A DNA stretch of 64,000 nucleotides from Vibrio rhizosphaerae (GTDB taxonomy: Bacteria; Pseudomonadota; Gammaproteobacteria; Enterobacterales; Vibrionaceae). Positions 42,517-53,673 of the stretch are shown in pieces; position 1 is the first letter of the stretch; each line of letters begins with the position of its first letter. The position numbers and the translations under genes are program-made. The stretch spans positions 744,001 to 808,000 of the forward strand of contig NZ_AP024903.1 of the NCBI RefSeq assembly GCF_024347095.1, in the 5' to 3' direction. The notes below the pieces were generated by a model. That model saw only the letters and a list, made by a program, of their open reading frames with translations. It searched no databases and was not told where the DNA came from.

Positions 42517-43803
42517 ATGTCTGTAAATATGTCAGTATCGATTAGTCAAGAACAAGCCCCTGAACAGTGGGGAGAAAAGGCGACAATTTCTTATTCAGAA
42601 TCCGGTGTGACCATTCATATCGATCCATCATCTACTCCTCTGGCCACGATTCAGAAAGCAGCCCGCAAAATGGATGGGCAAAGCTTACGCAATATTTCAT
42701 TAGTCGGCAGTGACTGGGATTTGGAGCGAGTCTGGGCTTTTTATCAAGGCTACCGTGATCCGAAAAAATTAAACACGTTGACATGGGAAGGACTTGCCGA
42801 AGACGAGCAACGCGAACTTGAAGCTCGGATTAAAACATCAGACTGGGCAAGAGATGTCATCAATAAGAGTGCTGAAGAGGTTGCTCCCCGGCAGTTGGCA
42901 ACGATGGCCGCTGAGTTTGTGAAGTCTCTCGCACCTGAATTAGTTTCCTATCGTATTGTGAAAGATAAAGATTTACTTTCAGATGGCTGGGAAGGCATTT
43001 TTGCTGTCGGGCGTGGCTCTGAACGCACTTCCGCGATGCTGCAATTGGATTTCAACCCGACCGGTGATGAGAATGCACCTGTTTATGCTTGTCTGGTCGG
43101 AAAAGGTATTACATTTGATTCCGGTGGTTATAGTCTGAAGCCTTCCAATTTAATGACATCGATGAAGTCAGATATGGGTGGGGCAGCGCTGGCTACCAGT
43201 GGATTAGGACTTGCAATTCTGCGTGGCCTGAATAAACGGGTAAAACTGATTCTGTGCTGTGCGGAAAACATGGTGTCCGGCCGTGCGCTGAAATTAGGCG
43301 ATATTATTACCTATAAGAATGGTAAAACAGTCGAGATCATGAACACGGATGCGGAAGGGCGCTTAGTGTTAGCCGATGGTCTCATCTATGCCAGTGAACA
43401 AAATCCCGAGATGATTATTGACTGTGCAACACTCACCGGCGCTGCGAAAGCTGCGTTGGGGGTTGACTACCACGCATTGATGAGTTTTGACGAGAGCTTG
43501 AGCCATCAAGCGCTTTCCGTTGCAAAAATGGAAGGTGAACGGTTATGGCCACTACCGCTAGAATCATTCCATCGTGACATGTTGTCGTCTAGTTTTGCTG
43601 ATTTGTCGAATATCAGCGCTTCTGACTACACACCGGGTGCGAGTACCGCTGCTGCGTTTTTATCTCATTTTGTCGAAAACTATCAGAAAGGCTGGCTCCA
43701 TTTCGATTGTTCGGCAACTTACCGTAAATCGGCTACTGATAAGTGGGCTGCCGGTGCCACAGGGATAGGGATTCGTACGTTAGCGCGTTTATTGACAGAA
43801 TAA
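42517..43803 (+). CDS. pepB: PepB, M17 leucyl aminopeptidase
   Basis: 428 residues, as long as E. coli PepB. The two-metal active site is shown by [15 protein letters not shown] (near 200) and the M17 signature [13 protein letters not shown] (near 276-288). The start is ATG 42517 with AAGGAGAGG upstream; a GTG 11 codons earlier is rejected. It helps degrade peptides and is linked to isc in many gammaproteobacteria. Confidence 0.95.
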   Translation: MSVNMSVSISQEQAPEQWGEKATISYSESGVTIHIDPSSTPLATIQKAARKMDGQSLRNISLVGSDWDLERVWAFYQGYRDPKKLNTLTWEGLAEDEQRELEARIKTSDWARDVINKSAEEVAPRQLATMAAEFVKSLAPELVSYRIVKDKDLLSDGWEGIFAVGRGSERTSAMLQLDFNPTGDENAPVYACLVGKGITFDSGGYSLKPSNLMTSMKSDMGGAALATSGLGLAILRGLNKRVKLILCCAENMVSGRALKLGDIITYKNGKTVEIMNTDAEGRLVLADGLIYASEQNPEMIIDCATLTGAAKAALGVDYHALMSFDESLSHQALSVAKMEGERLWPLPLESFHRDMLSSSFADLSNISASDYTPGASTAAAFLSHFVENYQKGWLHFDCSATYRKSATDKWAAGATGIGIRTLARLLTE

Positions 43804-43863
43804 AATAAAGTTCAGATCTTGATATCTGAACGCTGATAGAGAAAGGAAAGAAAGGACAATTTT

Positions 43864-44301
43864 ATGGCGTTAGAAAGAACGTTTTCGATCATCAAGCCAG
43901 ATGCTGTAGAGCGCAATCTGATTGGTGAAATTTATCATCGCATTGAAAAAGCCGGACTGCAGATTATTGCGGCGAAGATGGTACATTTGACTGAAGATCA
44001 GGCGAGTGGTTTTTACGCAGAACATCAAGGCAAACCATTTTTTGAGCCGTTAAAAGAGTTTATGACTTCCGGGCCAATTATGGTGCAGGTGCTTGAAGGT
44101 GAAAATGCCATTGCTCGTTACCGTGAGCTGATGGGAAAAACTAACCCAGAAGAAGCGGCTTGTGGCACACTTCGTGCCGACTATGCTTTGAGTATGCGTT
44201 TGAACTCCGTTCATGGCAGTGATAGTCAGGCATCTGCTGAGCGGGAAATCGCGTTTTTCTTCCCTGATTCAGAGATTTGTCCAAGAGTGTCTCAGTCATA
44301 A
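43864..44301 (+). CDS. ndk: Nucleoside diphosphate kinase
   Basis: 145 residues; starts [21 protein letters not shown]. Catalytic His117 is in NSVHGSDS. It balances (d)NTP pools by phosphate transfer. Slightly longer C-terminus than E. coli (143). Confidence 0.97.
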   Translation: MALERTFSIIKPDAVERNLIGEIYHRIEKAGLQIIAAKMVHLTEDQASGFYAEHQGKPFFEPLKEFMTSGPIMVQVLEGENAIARYRELMGKTNPEEAACGTLRADYALSMRLNSVHGSDSQASAEREIAFFFPDSEICPRVSQS

Positions 44302-44335
44302 CTGAATGTGATTTATCACTGAAATTTACGATGAC

Positions 44336-44362
44336 AAAACCCCGTTCAAAACGGGGTTTTTT
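44336..44362 (+). terminator. Terminator after ndk
   Basis: CCCCGTT-CAA-AACGGGG followed by TTTTTT. Confidence 0.93.
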
Positions 44363-44447
44363 GCTGAGCGACGGGGCTTGTTGTCAGTGCTCAAAGGCTG
44401 TACAATTCGCGCCCTGAATTTGATGTACGGCTTTTCTGAGAGGCGCC

Positions 44448-45572
44448 ATGACCACACAAAAAATTAATCTGCTCGATTTCGATCGTACAGCGCTACGCCA
44501 GTTTTTTACTGAAGAGTTGAACGAAAAGGCGTTTCGTGCCGATCAAATTATGAAGTGGATTTATCACTTTGGTTGTGATGACTTTGAACAGATGACCAAC
44601 ATTAATAAGAAGCTGAGAGAAAAGCTGAAACATCGCTGTGAGATTAAAGCGCCAGTGGTTTCTGCAGCTCAGCATTCATCAGATGGCACCATCAAGTGGG
44701 CAATGCGGGTTGGTGATCAAGATGTTGAAACAGTTTACATCCCGGAAGATGATCGGGCGACACTATGCGTGTCATCTCAAGTGGGTTGTGCTCTGGAATG
44801 TAAATTCTGCTCGACAGCGCAGCAAGGCTTTAACCGTAATTTACGGGTGTCTGAAATTATTGGCCAAGTGTGGCGGGCTGCTCGTGAAATTGGCATGGAA
44901 AAAGAGACCGGCCGACGTCCGATTACCAACGTTGTGATGATGGGAATGGGTGAGCCATTACTCAATATGAAGAACTTGCTTCCGGCATTAGAAATCATGT
45001 TAGATGACTTAGGGTTCGGTTTATCTAAACGTCGAGTGACTGTGTCGACATCGGGGGTAGTTTCCGGACTGGAACAAATGACCGGACGAATTGATGTTGC
45101 GCTGGCAATTTCTCTGCATGCTCCGAATGATCAGTTGCGCAGTGAGATCATGCCAATCAATGATCGTTGGGATATTCAGGATTTTCTGGCATCGGTTCGC
45201 CGTTATATTGCTTCATCGAATGCGAACCGTGGCAAAGTCACCGTTGAATATATTCTGCTGGATCATGTGAACGATGGTACTGAGCATGCGCATGAGCTGG
45301 CAGAGCTGATGAAAGATACACCCTGTAAGATCAACTTGATTCCATTCAACCCTTATCCGGGGTCTCCGTACCGAAAACCGAGTAACTCTCGTATTGATCG
45401 GTTCATGAAAACGCTGATGGCGCATGAGTATACCGTGACTGTGCGTAAAACTCGCGGGGATGATATTGACGCCGCCTGTGGTCAGCTTGTCGGAGATGTC
45501 ATTGATCGTACCAAACGGACCCGATTATTGAGTGAGCAGGAAAATATAATTCCGATTAAAGCGGTTCAGTGA
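44448..45572 (+). CDS. rlmN: RlmN, dual-specificity rRNA/tRNA adenine C2-methyltransferase
   Basis: 374 residues, radical-SAM. The cluster motif CxxxCxxC is at Cys114, Cys118 and Cys121 ([12 protein letters not shown]), with the methylated C-terminal cysteine Cys344 (DAACGQL). It methylates A2503 of 23S rRNA and A37 of some tRNAs. Genes usually following in vibrios are pilF and rodZ; here the next gene is rodZ after a 449-base gap. Confidence 0.95.
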   Translation: MTTQKINLLDFDRTALRQFFTEELNEKAFRADQIMKWIYHFGCDDFEQMTNINKKLREKLKHRCEIKAPVVSAAQHSSDGTIKWAMRVGDQDVETVYIPEDDRATLCVSSQVGCALECKFCSTAQQGFNRNLRVSEIIGQVWRAAREIGMEKETGRRPITNVVMMGMGEPLLNMKNLLPALEIMLDDLGFGLSKRRVTVSTSGVVSGLEQMTGRIDVALAISLHAPNDQLRSEIMPINDRWDIQDFLASVRRYIASSNANRGKVTVEYILLDHVNDGTEHAHELAELMKDTPCKINLIPFNPYPGSPYRKPSNSRIDRFMKTLMAHEYTVTVRKTRGDDIDAACGQLVGDVIDRTKRTRLLSEQENIIPIKAVQ

Positions 45573-46021
45573 TTACGATTACATATGACCTTCCCTGACG
45601 CGGACGTTTATTTTGTTCTGATGACAATGAGTTCGCGTCGGAATCCCTATCTTTTTATACAATTACCTGTCTTGTCGGGGCTTTTTGAGTCTCTGTTTTC
45701 TCTCGGTCAAGAAGTGCGATGAGTTGATAAAATTCATCTTCTAGTCTGTTTTATCCAGAAACTAGCCCTGTTTTGTGTCAATTTTCCGAAAAACCTGAAT
45801 TTGACCGAGTCTTCTTCCTTAATTCATTGTTGTTTCAGTTTTAATATCCTTTAGAATGACATGCATGAGTTAAAATTATTTGAGTTGCTGATAATTTTAA
45901 CGCTAAGATAAACCTTATTTTATGCTGGAACAGAAACAAGCGACCCCAAAAGAACTAAAATGAATAAAGCACTATGCTTATATCGGTTTACAGCAAAGAG
46001 ACAAGAGATAGATGCTACGTG
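45573..46021. other. Gene-free rlmN-rodZ interval
   Basis: These 449 bases carry no TPR-type gene. An 11-bp perfect inverted repeat GTTAAAATTAT / ATAATTTTAAC lies at 45869-45879 and 45891-45901 around an 11-base centre, about 120 bases before rodZ. The rest is moderately AT-rich with no recognisable remnant. Confidence 0.55.
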
Positions 46022-46999
46022 ATGACAGAACCAGAAATAGTCAAAGAAGAAGATAACCAGATTGGTCCCGGAACGCTTTTGAAACAGAAGCGTGAATCAC
46101 TTGGGTTGACTCAAAAGCAGATCGCTGACCGACTTCGATTGCGTCTGACGGTTGTTCAGTCACTCGAGGAGAATAATTTTGATATCGATAAGGTATCAAC
46201 ATTTACAAGAGGTTATGTTCGCTCATATGCCAAGCAGGTTGGGATTGATGAATCGGAGATCCTAGCCGCCTATGATCATTATTGTGGCGCGACCGATCCT
46301 GACTTGTTGATGACCAGTTTTTCAATGAAAACAACACGAGCGCAGCATAACAGCCGAATTAATCTGATTACGGTTGGTATTGTTGCCATTGTCATTGGTA
46401 TTTCATCGGTCTGGTGGTATCAAAACCAACAACAGGACACGCTGATTCCCCCTCAGGCCCAAACATCTTCAGGGCAGGAGCAAAAAGTGGATTCGTCGGG
46501 TGATGAGAAAACGGATGATTTTACAACCGTGCGGGATCTGACTCAGTCATCTCAAGAGCAAGCGCAATCCAATGATAATGTCACGCCATCTGAAGAATCA
46601 GAAGCAAATTTAGCTGATGAGACAGCACCGGAATCTGAATCCGCACAGCCACCTCAAGAAGAACATGAAGCCGTGACGGACAAAACCGATACGGCATCGG
46701 CAGAACCGGTCACTGCTGATTCCGAGCCCACCTCCGCAAATGACCCCCAATCTGCAGTTGCACTGACAACATTGACCATGAGTTTTGAGGATGATTGCTG
46801 GGTTCGGGTAACTGATACGAACGGTAAAACATTATTTATCGGATTGAAAAAAGCCAATCAATCTGTTCAGCTTCAGGGGGAACCCCCATTTAAGGTTATT
46901 TTAGGTGCGCCAGAAAGTGTTTCTATGACATTTGCAGGTGAACCCGTGGACCTTTCTGGGTATACTTCAGGCAAAGTAGCCAGATTTAGCTTACCTTAG
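46022..46999 (+). CDS. rodZ: RodZ-like cell-shape protein
   Basis: 325 residues. The N-terminal Xre-type HTH (about 15-75, [21 protein letters not shown]) faces the cytoplasm and contacts MreB in relatives; one TM helix (about 117-138, [20 protein letters not shown]) follows. A long acidic Glu/Ser/Thr-rich linker spans about 150-240, then a periplasmic C-terminal beta domain (about 245-325, [15 protein letters not shown]). It helps rod-shape maintenance. ATG 46022 ([11 protein letters not shown]) is preferred over an upstream start at 45974. First gene of rodZ-ispG-hisS-yfgM-bamB-der. Confidence 0.9.
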   Translation: MTEPEIVKEEDNQIGPGTLLKQKRESLGLTQKQIADRLRLRLTVVQSLEENNFDIDKVSTFTRGYVRSYAKQVGIDESEILAAYDHYCGATDPDLLMTSFSMKTTRAQHNSRINLITVGIVAIVIGISSVWWYQNQQQDTLIPPQAQTSSGQEQKVDSSGDEKTDDFTTVRDLTQSSQEQAQSNDNVTPSEESEANLADETAPESESAQPPQEEHEAVTDKTDTASAEPVTADSEPTSANDPQSAVALTTLTMSFEDDCWVRVTDTNGKTLFIGLKKANQSVQLQGEPPFKVILGAPESVSMTFAGEPVDLSGYTSGKVARFSLP

Positions 47000-47007
47000 A
47001 CAAAAAT

Positions 47008-48135
47008 ATGCAATATGAGTCTCCAATAAAACGTCGCCGTTCGACACGTATTTACGTCGGTGATGTTCCTATCGGCGATGGTGCGCCCATCGCAGTTCAG
47101 TCGATGACAAATACCAGAACGACCGATGTCGAAGCAACGGTTGCTCAAATCCTTTCACTGGAAAAAGTCGGTGCAGATATTGTTCGGGTTTCCGTTCCTA
47201 CCATGGATGCAGCGGAAGCATTCCGAGAAATTAAGAAGCGCGTCTCCATTCCTTTGGTAGCCGACATTCATTTTGATTACCGTATTGCACTTCAGGTTGC
47301 TGAATACGGTGTCGATTGTTTACGGATCAACCCGGGTAATATCGGTCGCGAAGAACGTATTCGGGCGGTTGTAGATTGTGCCCGGGATAAAGGCATTCCC
47401 ATCCGCATTGGTGTCAACGGCGGTTCCTTAGAAAAAGATATCCAACAAAAGTATGGTGAGCCGACAGCTGAGGCGTTGGTGGAATCGGCCATGCGTCACG
47501 TTGATATTCTGGATCGTCTGAACTTTGATCAATTTAAAGTCAGTGTCAAAGCATCCGATGTTTTTCTGGCCGTTGATTCTTATCGCTTATTGGCTCAGAA
47601 AATCGATCAACCTTTGCACTTAGGGATCACCGAAGCCGGTGGTGCTCGCGCCGGTGCGGTGAAGTCATCTGTTGGATTGGGCATGTTGCTTGCCGAAGGC
47701 ATTGGCGATACGTTGCGCATTTCTCTGGCTGCAAATCCTGTCGAAGAAATTAAAGTCGGATTTGATATCCTCAAATCTTTGCGGATTCGTTCTCGGGGAA
47801 TCAATTTTATTGCTTGTCCGAGTTGTTCCCGTCAGGAATTTGATGTGATCGGTACCGTTAATGCACTGGAAGAGCGCCTTGAAGATATCCTCACACCAAT
47901 GGATGTCTCGATTATCGGCTGCGTTGTTAATGGCCCCGGGGAAGCTGAAGCTTCGCATTTGGGGATTGCAGGCAGCAATCGCAAAAGTGCATTTTATGAA
48001 GATGGTGTCCGCCAAAAAGAACGATTCGATAATGATGATTTAATTCATCAGCTTGAAGCAAAAATCCGGGCCAAAGCGTCAATGCTTGACCAACAAAATC
48101 GCATTCAGGTCACGCAAGTCGAAGACAACAATTAA
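47008..48135 (+). CDS. ispG: IspG (GcpE), 4-hydroxy-3-methylbut-2-enyl diphosphate synthase
   Basis: 375 residues collinear with E. coli IspG. The [4Fe-4S] ligands are Cys270, Cys273 and Cys305, and Glu312 (VNGPGEAE). TIM-barrel start [16 protein letters not shown]. It makes HMBPP in the MEP isoprenoid pathway, using ferredoxin/flavodoxin electrons. 8 bases after rodZ. Confidence 0.97.
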   Translation: MQYESPIKRRRSTRIYVGDVPIGDGAPIAVQSMTNTRTTDVEATVAQILSLEKVGADIVRVSVPTMDAAEAFREIKKRVSIPLVADIHFDYRIALQVAEYGVDCLRINPGNIGREERIRAVVDCARDKGIPIRIGVNGGSLEKDIQQKYGEPTAEALVESAMRHVDILDRLNFDQFKVSVKASDVFLAVDSYRLLAQKIDQPLHLGITEAGGARAGAVKSSVGLGMLLAEGIGDTLRISLAANPVEEIKVGFDILKSLRIRSRGINFIACPSCSRQEFDVIGTVNALEERLEDILTPMDVSIIGCVVNGPGEAEASHLGIAGSNRKSAFYEDGVRQKERFDNDDLIHQLEAKIRAKASMLDQQNRIQVTQVEDNN

Positions 48136-48162
48136 TATGATGATGAATTTACGGTAATCCTT

Positions 48163-49440
48163 GTGGCAAAAACAATTCAAGCAATTCGAGGCATGAACGA
48201 CTGCCTCCCGACACAATCACCGCTCTGGCAAAAGGTTGAGGGCAAGGTAAAACAAGTGATCAGTGCATATGGTTATAGTGAAATCCGTATGCCAATCATC
48301 GAAATGACGCATCTGTTCAGTCGTGCGATCGGTGAAGTAACCGATGTGGTTGAAAAAGAGATGTACACGTTTGAGGATCGGAACGGCGATAGCCTGACAT
48401 TACGTCCAGAAGGGACGGCGGGTTGTGTTCGTGCCGGTATTCAGAACGGTCTGCTGTATAACCAGGAACAACGGTTGTGGTATATGGGGCCGATGTTCCG
48501 CCATGAACGCCCTCAGAAAGGGCGTTATCGCCAATTCCATCAGTGTGGCGTCGAAGTATTTGGTTTGGATGGCCCCGATATTGATGCTGAGCTGATCATG
48601 ATGACAGCCCGGATGTGGCGAGAGCTGGGGATCGCTCAGTATGTGCGGCTCGAACTGAACTCCATTGGTTCACCGGAGGCGCGTGCCGAATATCGGACTG
48701 CATTAGTTGCCTTTCTGGAGCGGCATGAATCCGTTCTGGATGAAGACAGTAAACGTCGGATGTATACCAACCCGTTACGGGTTCTGGATACCAAAAATCC
48801 TGAAATTCAGGCAATTCTAGGTGATGCGCCGAAGCTGTCAGAATATCTTGATAGTGATTCTCGCGCTCATTTTGCCGGTTTATGTGAACTTCTTGACGAT
48901 GCCGGTATCGAATACACGGTCAATGAACGTTTGGTTCGCGGACTCGATTACTATAATCGTACCGTTTTCGAATGGGTGACGGAAAGTCTTGGCGCTCAGG
49001 GAACGGTCTGTGGTGGTGGTCGCTATGATGGGCTGGTCGAGCAAATGGGTGGTAAAGCAACGACCGCAGTTGGTTTTGCGATGGGGATGGAACGTCTGGT
49101 TCTCATGGTGGAAGCGCTGGAATTGACGGATGATGTTGCGCGTCAAGTCGATGTCTATATTGTGACTGCTGGCGAGGGTACATTATCGGCAGGAATGAAA
49201 CTGGCGGAGTCCGTGCGTGAATCATTACCGACGATACGTATCATGAATCACCTTGGTGGTGGGAATTTCAAGAAACAGTTTAAGCGGGCTGATAAAGTTG
49301 GTGCCTCTGTTGCGTTAGTTCTGGGAGAGGATGAAATGACACAACAGATGGTCGTCTTTAAAGATCTGAACGGTGGGACTCAGGAAACGGTACAACAGTC
49401 AGATGTGATTGAAAAACTGGCTTATTTTTTCAAGTGCTGA
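48163..49440 (+). CDS. hisS: Histidyl-tRNA synthetase
   Basis: 425 residues, class II. GTG start at 48163 ([13 protein letters not shown]). Motif 2 [20 protein letters not shown] near 113-132, the histidine-specific loops [15 protein letters not shown] near 259 and motif 3 near GFAMGMERL (about 304), then the anticodon-binding domain. It charges tRNA-His. Confidence 0.97.
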   Translation: MAKTIQAIRGMNDCLPTQSPLWQKVEGKVKQVISAYGYSEIRMPIIEMTHLFSRAIGEVTDVVEKEMYTFEDRNGDSLTLRPEGTAGCVRAGIQNGLLYNQEQRLWYMGPMFRHERPQKGRYRQFHQCGVEVFGLDGPDIDAELIMMTARMWRELGIAQYVRLELNSIGSPEARAEYRTALVAFLERHESVLDEDSKRRMYTNPLRVLDTKNPEIQAILGDAPKLSEYLDSDSRAHFAGLCELLDDAGIEYTVNERLVRGLDYYNRTVFEWVTESLGAQGTVCGGGRYDGLVEQMGGKATTAVGFAMGMERLVLMVEALELTDDVARQVDVYIVTAGEGTLSAGMKLAESVRESLPTIRIMNHLGGGNFKKQFKRADKVGASVALVLGEDEMTQQMVVFKDLNGGTQETVQQSDVIEKLAYFFKC

Positions 49441-49485
49441 TGGTTGGAAAGTTCAGCTGAGAAGCTTAATTAAAGAGGGAAAAAC

Positions 49486-50100
49486 GTGGAACTCTACGAT
49501 ACCGAAGAACAACAAGTTGAAGCGATTAAGAGTTGGTGGAAAGAAAATGGCAGGGCCGTTATTGTCGGCACTGTGGTTGGCTTAGCTGCAATCCTAGGCT
49601 GGAATTATTATCAATCATCAGTGAAAGCGGCTCAGGTGGCGGCTTCACATCAGTATTCTGATGTGATTGATTCACTTTCTCAGCAAGGACTCGACGCAGA
49701 AAAAACCGTCCAGAGTTTCATTGAACAGCATTCAGACAGTAACTATGCTGTGTTGGCTGCCATGCAGTTAGCGAAATCTCAAATTGATGCCAAGCATCTT
49801 GATCAAGCGCTGGCTCAGCTTGAATGGGCTAAAGCGCATACCGATGACAAAGCATTGGATACGTTGATTGATTACAGAATTGCCCGGATTCAGGCAGAAC
49901 AAGGTAATTACGAGAGTGCTGAAGCGGCTTTAAAACAGATTACAGACTCAGGATGGGTAGGCCGTGTTGCGGAATTGAAAGGTGATATCGCGCTGCGTCA
50001 GGGCGATAAAAAGGCAGCATACGTTGCTTATACTGAAGCCCAGCAGGCTGAGGATGCCAGCCAGACATTACAAATGAAGTTAGATGATCTGGCCAAATAA
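49486..50100 (+). CDS. yfgM: YfgM, SecYEG-associated TPR-like protein
   Basis: 204 residues from GTG 49486. One N-terminal TM (about 22-42, GRAVIVGTVVGLAAILGWNYY) anchors a periplasmic TPR-like helical domain. YfgM cooperates with PpiD at the translocon. AGAGGGA precedes the start, and bamB follows after 12 bases, forming one operon. Confidence 0.92.
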   Translation: MELYDTEEQQVEAIKSWWKENGRAVIVGTVVGLAAILGWNYYQSSVKAAQVAASHQYSDVIDSLSQQGLDAEKTVQSFIEQHSDSNYAVLAAMQLAKSQIDAKHLDQALAQLEWAKAHTDDKALDTLIDYRIARIQAEQGNYESAEAALKQITDSGWVGRVAELKGDIALRQGDKKAAYVAYTEAQQAEDASQTLQMKLDDLAK

Positions 50101-50112
50101 GGGCGTGCGTGA

Positions 50113-51273
50113 ATGAAAAAGTGGTTTGGCAACTTATTTGTAGTAGCTGCAATAACGGGTGGATTGGTTGGATGTTCCGGAGAAGAGGACTCGGTCGTCA
50201 TGGCGCCGGTTCCTGTCGTCAAGAGCCAGTTTACGCCACATGAGGATTGGCGGGCTTCGGTTGGCAGCGGAGTTGGCCATTATTTTTCGAAACTCAAACC
50301 GAAATATGCTTATGACACCATTTTTGTTGCAGACCGGGATGGTTTGGTCAAAGCGCTAAACCCGGAAAGTGGTAAAGAGCTCTGGCATCATGACCTTGAA
50401 GTGGATGATCCTGTCCGTCTGGCTGGTGGAATTGATGCCGGATTTAACCAGATTTATGTCGGCAGTGAAAATGGGATTGTTTACGCACTGGATGCTAAAA
50501 CTGGTGCTCTGAACTGGAAACAGAATATCGGCGGTGAAGTTCTGGCATCACCAACAACCGACAGCAACCTCCTCATTATCAATACCAGTAATGGCAATTT
50601 GACTGCGCTGGATCAGAAAAGTGGTAAAGAACAGTGGGTAATAAGCACCGAAGTGCCGAATTTGACATTACGTGGTGTCAGTGAACCGGTTTCCGTCTCT
50701 GGTGGTGTTTTTTGGGGAACTGCCGGCGGCCGCTTGGCTGCCGCAATTACCTCTCAGGGCCAGATGATTTGGCAACAAGCCATCGGGATTCCGAAAGGGG
50801 CAACGGAAATTGATCGACTCGTTGATGTCGATTCATCACCGCTGGTCATTGGCGATTCTCTTTATACCATTGGTTATAATGGTCAGCTGGTTGATATCGA
50901 TTTGCGTTCTGGAAAACCGGTCTGGAAACGGACTTATTCTTCCGCAAAAGATATGGCCACAGATGGAGGACGCATTTTCCTCGCAACGGATGAAGATCAT
51001 ATTGTCGCGGTTGATGCTCGCAGCGGTACAGAGTTATGGACAAATAGTAAACTCGAACATCGTCTAGTGACCGCACCTGTGGTGATCAATCACTATGTCG
51101 TTGTCGGGGACAGTGAAGGTTACCTGTACTGGATTGATCGCAGTAGTGGTGAATTTGTAGCTCAGCAATTTGTCAACAGTAGCGGATTTGCTGTTGCGCC
51201 TATCGCTTTGCCAGACAGTAGTTATCTGTTGACGACTCGAAACGGTGATCTGAAGAAACTGACGATCCGCTAA
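50113..51273 (+). CDS. bamB: BamB, outer-membrane assembly lipoprotein
   Basis: 386 residues. Lipoprotein signal with lipobox LVGCSG (Cys21), then an eight-blade PQQ-type beta propeller (repeats such as GLVKALNPESGKELWHHDL and GIVYALDAKTGALNWKQNI). It helps BamA fold outer-membrane beta barrels. Expected lipidated and periplasmic-facing. Confidence 0.95.
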   Translation: MKKWFGNLFVVAAITGGLVGCSGEEDSVVMAPVPVVKSQFTPHEDWRASVGSGVGHYFSKLKPKYAYDTIFVADRDGLVKALNPESGKELWHHDLEVDDPVRLAGGIDAGFNQIYVGSENGIVYALDAKTGALNWKQNIGGEVLASPTTDSNLLIINTSNGNLTALDQKSGKEQWVISTEVPNLTLRGVSEPVSVSGGVFWGTAGGRLAAAITSQGQMIWQQAIGIPKGATEIDRLVDVDSSPLVIGDSLYTIGYNGQLVDIDLRSGKPVWKRTYSSAKDMATDGGRIFLATDEDHIVAVDARSGTELWTNSKLEHRLVTAPVVINHYVVVGDSEGYLYWIDRSSGEFVAQQFVNSSGFAVAPIALPDSSYLLTTRNGDLKKLTIR

Positions 51274-51459
51274 GAATTCGTGATATAATTTTTATAATCG
51301 GCTCCTGGCTGGCAACAGTTAGGAGCCATTTTATTGTGGTTTTGAGCGGCTGCTTTTGTGATAAGCAGCCGTGCTTTGTGTTATATCGACCAGACTGATG
51401 AAATCAATGCACGCAGTCACATGGTCGTACACATCGCATTGAACAATTTAGAGGGTGTT

Positions 51460-52950
51460 ATGGTTCCTGTTGTTGCGCTGGTTGGGCGTCCGAATGTCGG
51501 TAAATCTACATTATTCAACCGATTAACCCGTACTCGCGATGCATTGGTTGCAGACTTTCCCGGTCTGACCCGAGACCGTAAGTATGGTCATGCCAAAATA
51601 GGCGAGCAAGAATTCATCGTCATTGATACTGGTGGTATCGATGGGGGGGAAGAAGGTGTAGAAAGCAAAATGGCACAACAGTCTCTGGCGGCAATTGAAG
51701 AAGCTGATGTCGTGCTATTTATGGTCGATGGCCGTGCCGGATTGACACCAGCAGATGAAGGGATTGCATCGCATTTACGTAGAATTGAAAAGATGTCGTT
51801 TCTGGTTGTGAATAAAGTCGATGGGATCGATGCTGATGCTGCCAGCGCTGAGTTTTGGCAGTTGGGGATGACACAGATGTTCCAAATTGCAGCAGCCCAC
51901 GGACGAGGTGTCAGCGCACTGATTGAACGGGTCATGACGCCAACGATTGAATCGTTAAAAGCACAGGCTGAGGCCGAAATCGAAGATCTGACCGAAATCG
52001 AGACAGCGGAACAACCCGCAATCCACGATTATACCGAAGAAGAGGCAGAAGCGGAGTACCAGCGTCTGCAAGAACAACCCATCAAGCTGGCAATTATCGG
52101 TCGCCCTAATGTCGGTAAGTCAACGCTGACCAACCGGATTCTGGGAGAAGAGCGGGTTGTCGTGTATGACATGCCCGGCACCACTCGTGATTCGATCTAC
52201 ATTCCGATGCAACGTCATGAGCGCGAATATGTCTTGATTGATACGGCTGGTGTCCGACGCCGCAAGCGCATTCATGAGACCGTAGAAAAGTTCTCGGTTG
52301 TTAAGACACTCAAAGCGATTGAAGATGCCAACGTTGTATTACTGTTGATTGACGCGCGGGAGAATATCTCAGATCAGGATTTAAGCTTGCTTGGCTTTGC
52401 CTTGAATGCCGGACGTTCGATTGTTCTTGCCGTGAACAAGTGGGATGGCTTGGATACCGATGTCAAAGAACGGGTTAAAAAAGAGCTCGATCGTCGTTTA
52501 GGATTTGTTGATTTTGCTCGGATTCACTTCATTTCAGCGTTACACGGTACTGGTGTGGGGCATCTGTTTGAGTCAGTTGAAGAGGCCTACAAATCAGCGA
52601 CAACGCGGGTCAGTACATCAGTCCTGACGCGGATTATGAAAATGGCAACGGAAGATCATCAGCCACCAATGGTCCGTGGTCGACGCGTCAAATTGAAGTA
52701 TGCGCATGCCGGTGGTTATAACCCACCGATTATTGTGATTCACGGCAACTTGGTCAATGAGCTGCCGGACTCCTATAAGCGGTACTTAATGAATTACTAT
52801 CGGAAGTCTTTAGAGATCATGGGAACACCGATTCGGATTCAGTTCCAGAATAGTGAGAACCCGTATGAGAATAAGTCGTCTAAATTAACGTTATCTCAAG
52901 AGAGACAGAAAAAACGCTTAATGTCGATGATGAAGCACCGCAAGAAATAA
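51460..52950 (+). CDS. der: Der (EngA), double GTPase for ribosome assembly
   Basis: 496 residues. Two G domains: the first G1 is [13 protein letters not shown] (about 8-20) with [12 protein letters not shown]; the second G1 is [13 protein letters not shown] (about 214-226), NKWD near 325. A KH-like C-terminal domain follows ([20 protein letters not shown]). It aids 50S assembly. ATG 51460 follows GAGGG; an upstream frame from 51358 is not used. Confidence 0.96.
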   Translation: MVPVVALVGRPNVGKSTLFNRLTRTRDALVADFPGLTRDRKYGHAKIGEQEFIVIDTGGIDGGEEGVESKMAQQSLAAIEEADVVLFMVDGRAGLTPADEGIASHLRRIEKMSFLVVNKVDGIDADAASAEFWQLGMTQMFQIAAAHGRGVSALIERVMTPTIESLKAQAEAEIEDLTEIETAEQPAIHDYTEEEAEAEYQRLQEQPIKLAIIGRPNVGKSTLTNRILGEERVVVYDMPGTTRDSIYIPMQRHEREYVLIDTAGVRRRKRIHETVEKFSVVKTLKAIEDANVVLLLIDARENISDQDLSLLGFALNAGRSIVLAVNKWDGLDTDVKERVKKELDRRLGFVDFARIHFISALHGTGVGHLFESVEEAYKSATTRVSTSVLTRIMKMATEDHQPPMVRGRRVKLKYAHAGGYNPPIIVIHGNLVNELPDSYKRYLMNYYRKSLEIMGTPIRIQFQNSENPYENKSSKLTLSQERQKKRLMSMMKHRKK

Positions 52951-52976
52951 AATTTTGTCTTTCAAGAGAGATAAGA

Positions 52977-52999
52977 ACCCGGCTAAGCCGGGTTTTTTT
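52977..52999 (+). terminator. Terminator after der
   Basis: ACCCGGC-TAA-GCCGGGT followed by TTTTTT, ending the rodZ-der operon. Confidence 0.93.
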
Positions 53000-53430
53000 A
53001 TGTCTGATGATGCTTCTCTGTAACAAGATATCTTTGACAAATCACCGATCATGTAAGGGAGATGATCTTTTTATGAAATGCTTTGTGTGAGTTTTTGATA
53101 GCTATTTTTATTTATAAAATATCGTTTAAAATTCAAAAACAGAACATGTAACTTATGCTTTCGGTGTGTGGTTATATAAATGTTCTTTTTGGCATTGATC
53201 GCTGATCAGTGGGAATAAAGCGTGTGATCAAGTAAAGATCTTGTTCTTTGCTGTCTGGATCTACTTTACCATCTTTTTTACCAAGAAAGCCAAATCGTTA
53301 CATGTGTCCGTTTCACTTCATATACAATCAAACGGTTGATCTCAGCACTGATCGGATCCGTATACTGATCAGCAATACGGATCCGATCAACACGTTGTTT
53401 CATTGTTCTATTCGTAAAATGGAGGAAAGG
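53000..53430. other. Intergenic region before the yfgJ-type gene
   Basis: 431 bases without a gene. It contains the perfect 14-bp inverted repeat at 53350-53363 / 53375-53388 and CTGATCAGT at about 53204. In-frame upstream codons for the zinc-ribbon gene exist from 53248 but cross the inverted repeat and have no ribosome-binding site, so they are not counted as coding. Confidence 0.5.
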
Positions 53431-53673
53431 ATGAGCCAGAATCAATGCCCGGCATGCCATGAAGAACTGCAATGGGATGGTCAGTATTACTGCTCTGAGT
53501 GCGCCATACATTACCGCAAAGTCGCGTATTGTCCTGATTGTCAAACGGAGTTAGAACGGCTGCAAGCTTGTGGTGCGGTGAGCTATTTTTGTCCACAGTG
53601 CAATGAGCAGAAGTCAAAACGACATCCTGAATTACGAGTGGTATTTCAGCCGGTAGTCAAACTGGAGGATTAG
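53431..53673 (+). CDS. yfgJ: YfgJ-like zinc-ribbon protein (80 aa)
   Basis: 80 residues with three CxxC-type knuckles: CPACHEE (6-9), CSECAIH and CPDCQTE (about 34-37), and a final FCPQC. It matches E. coli YfgJ in CGAV-YFC and the CPDC segment. A strong GGAGGAAAGG supports ATG 53431. Its role is unknown; zinc ribbons usually mediate nucleic-acid or protein contacts. Its stop overlaps the xseA stop by 4 bases on the opposite strand. Confidence 0.9.
   Translation: MSQNQCPACHEELQWDGQYYCSECAIHYRKVAYCPDCQTELERLQACGAVSYFCPQCNEQKSKRHPELRVVFQPVVKLED

Noticed and set aside
45585..45722. 45-codon frame after rlmN
   Set aside because: No supporting site or homology by eye; does not resemble pilF or any TPR protein.
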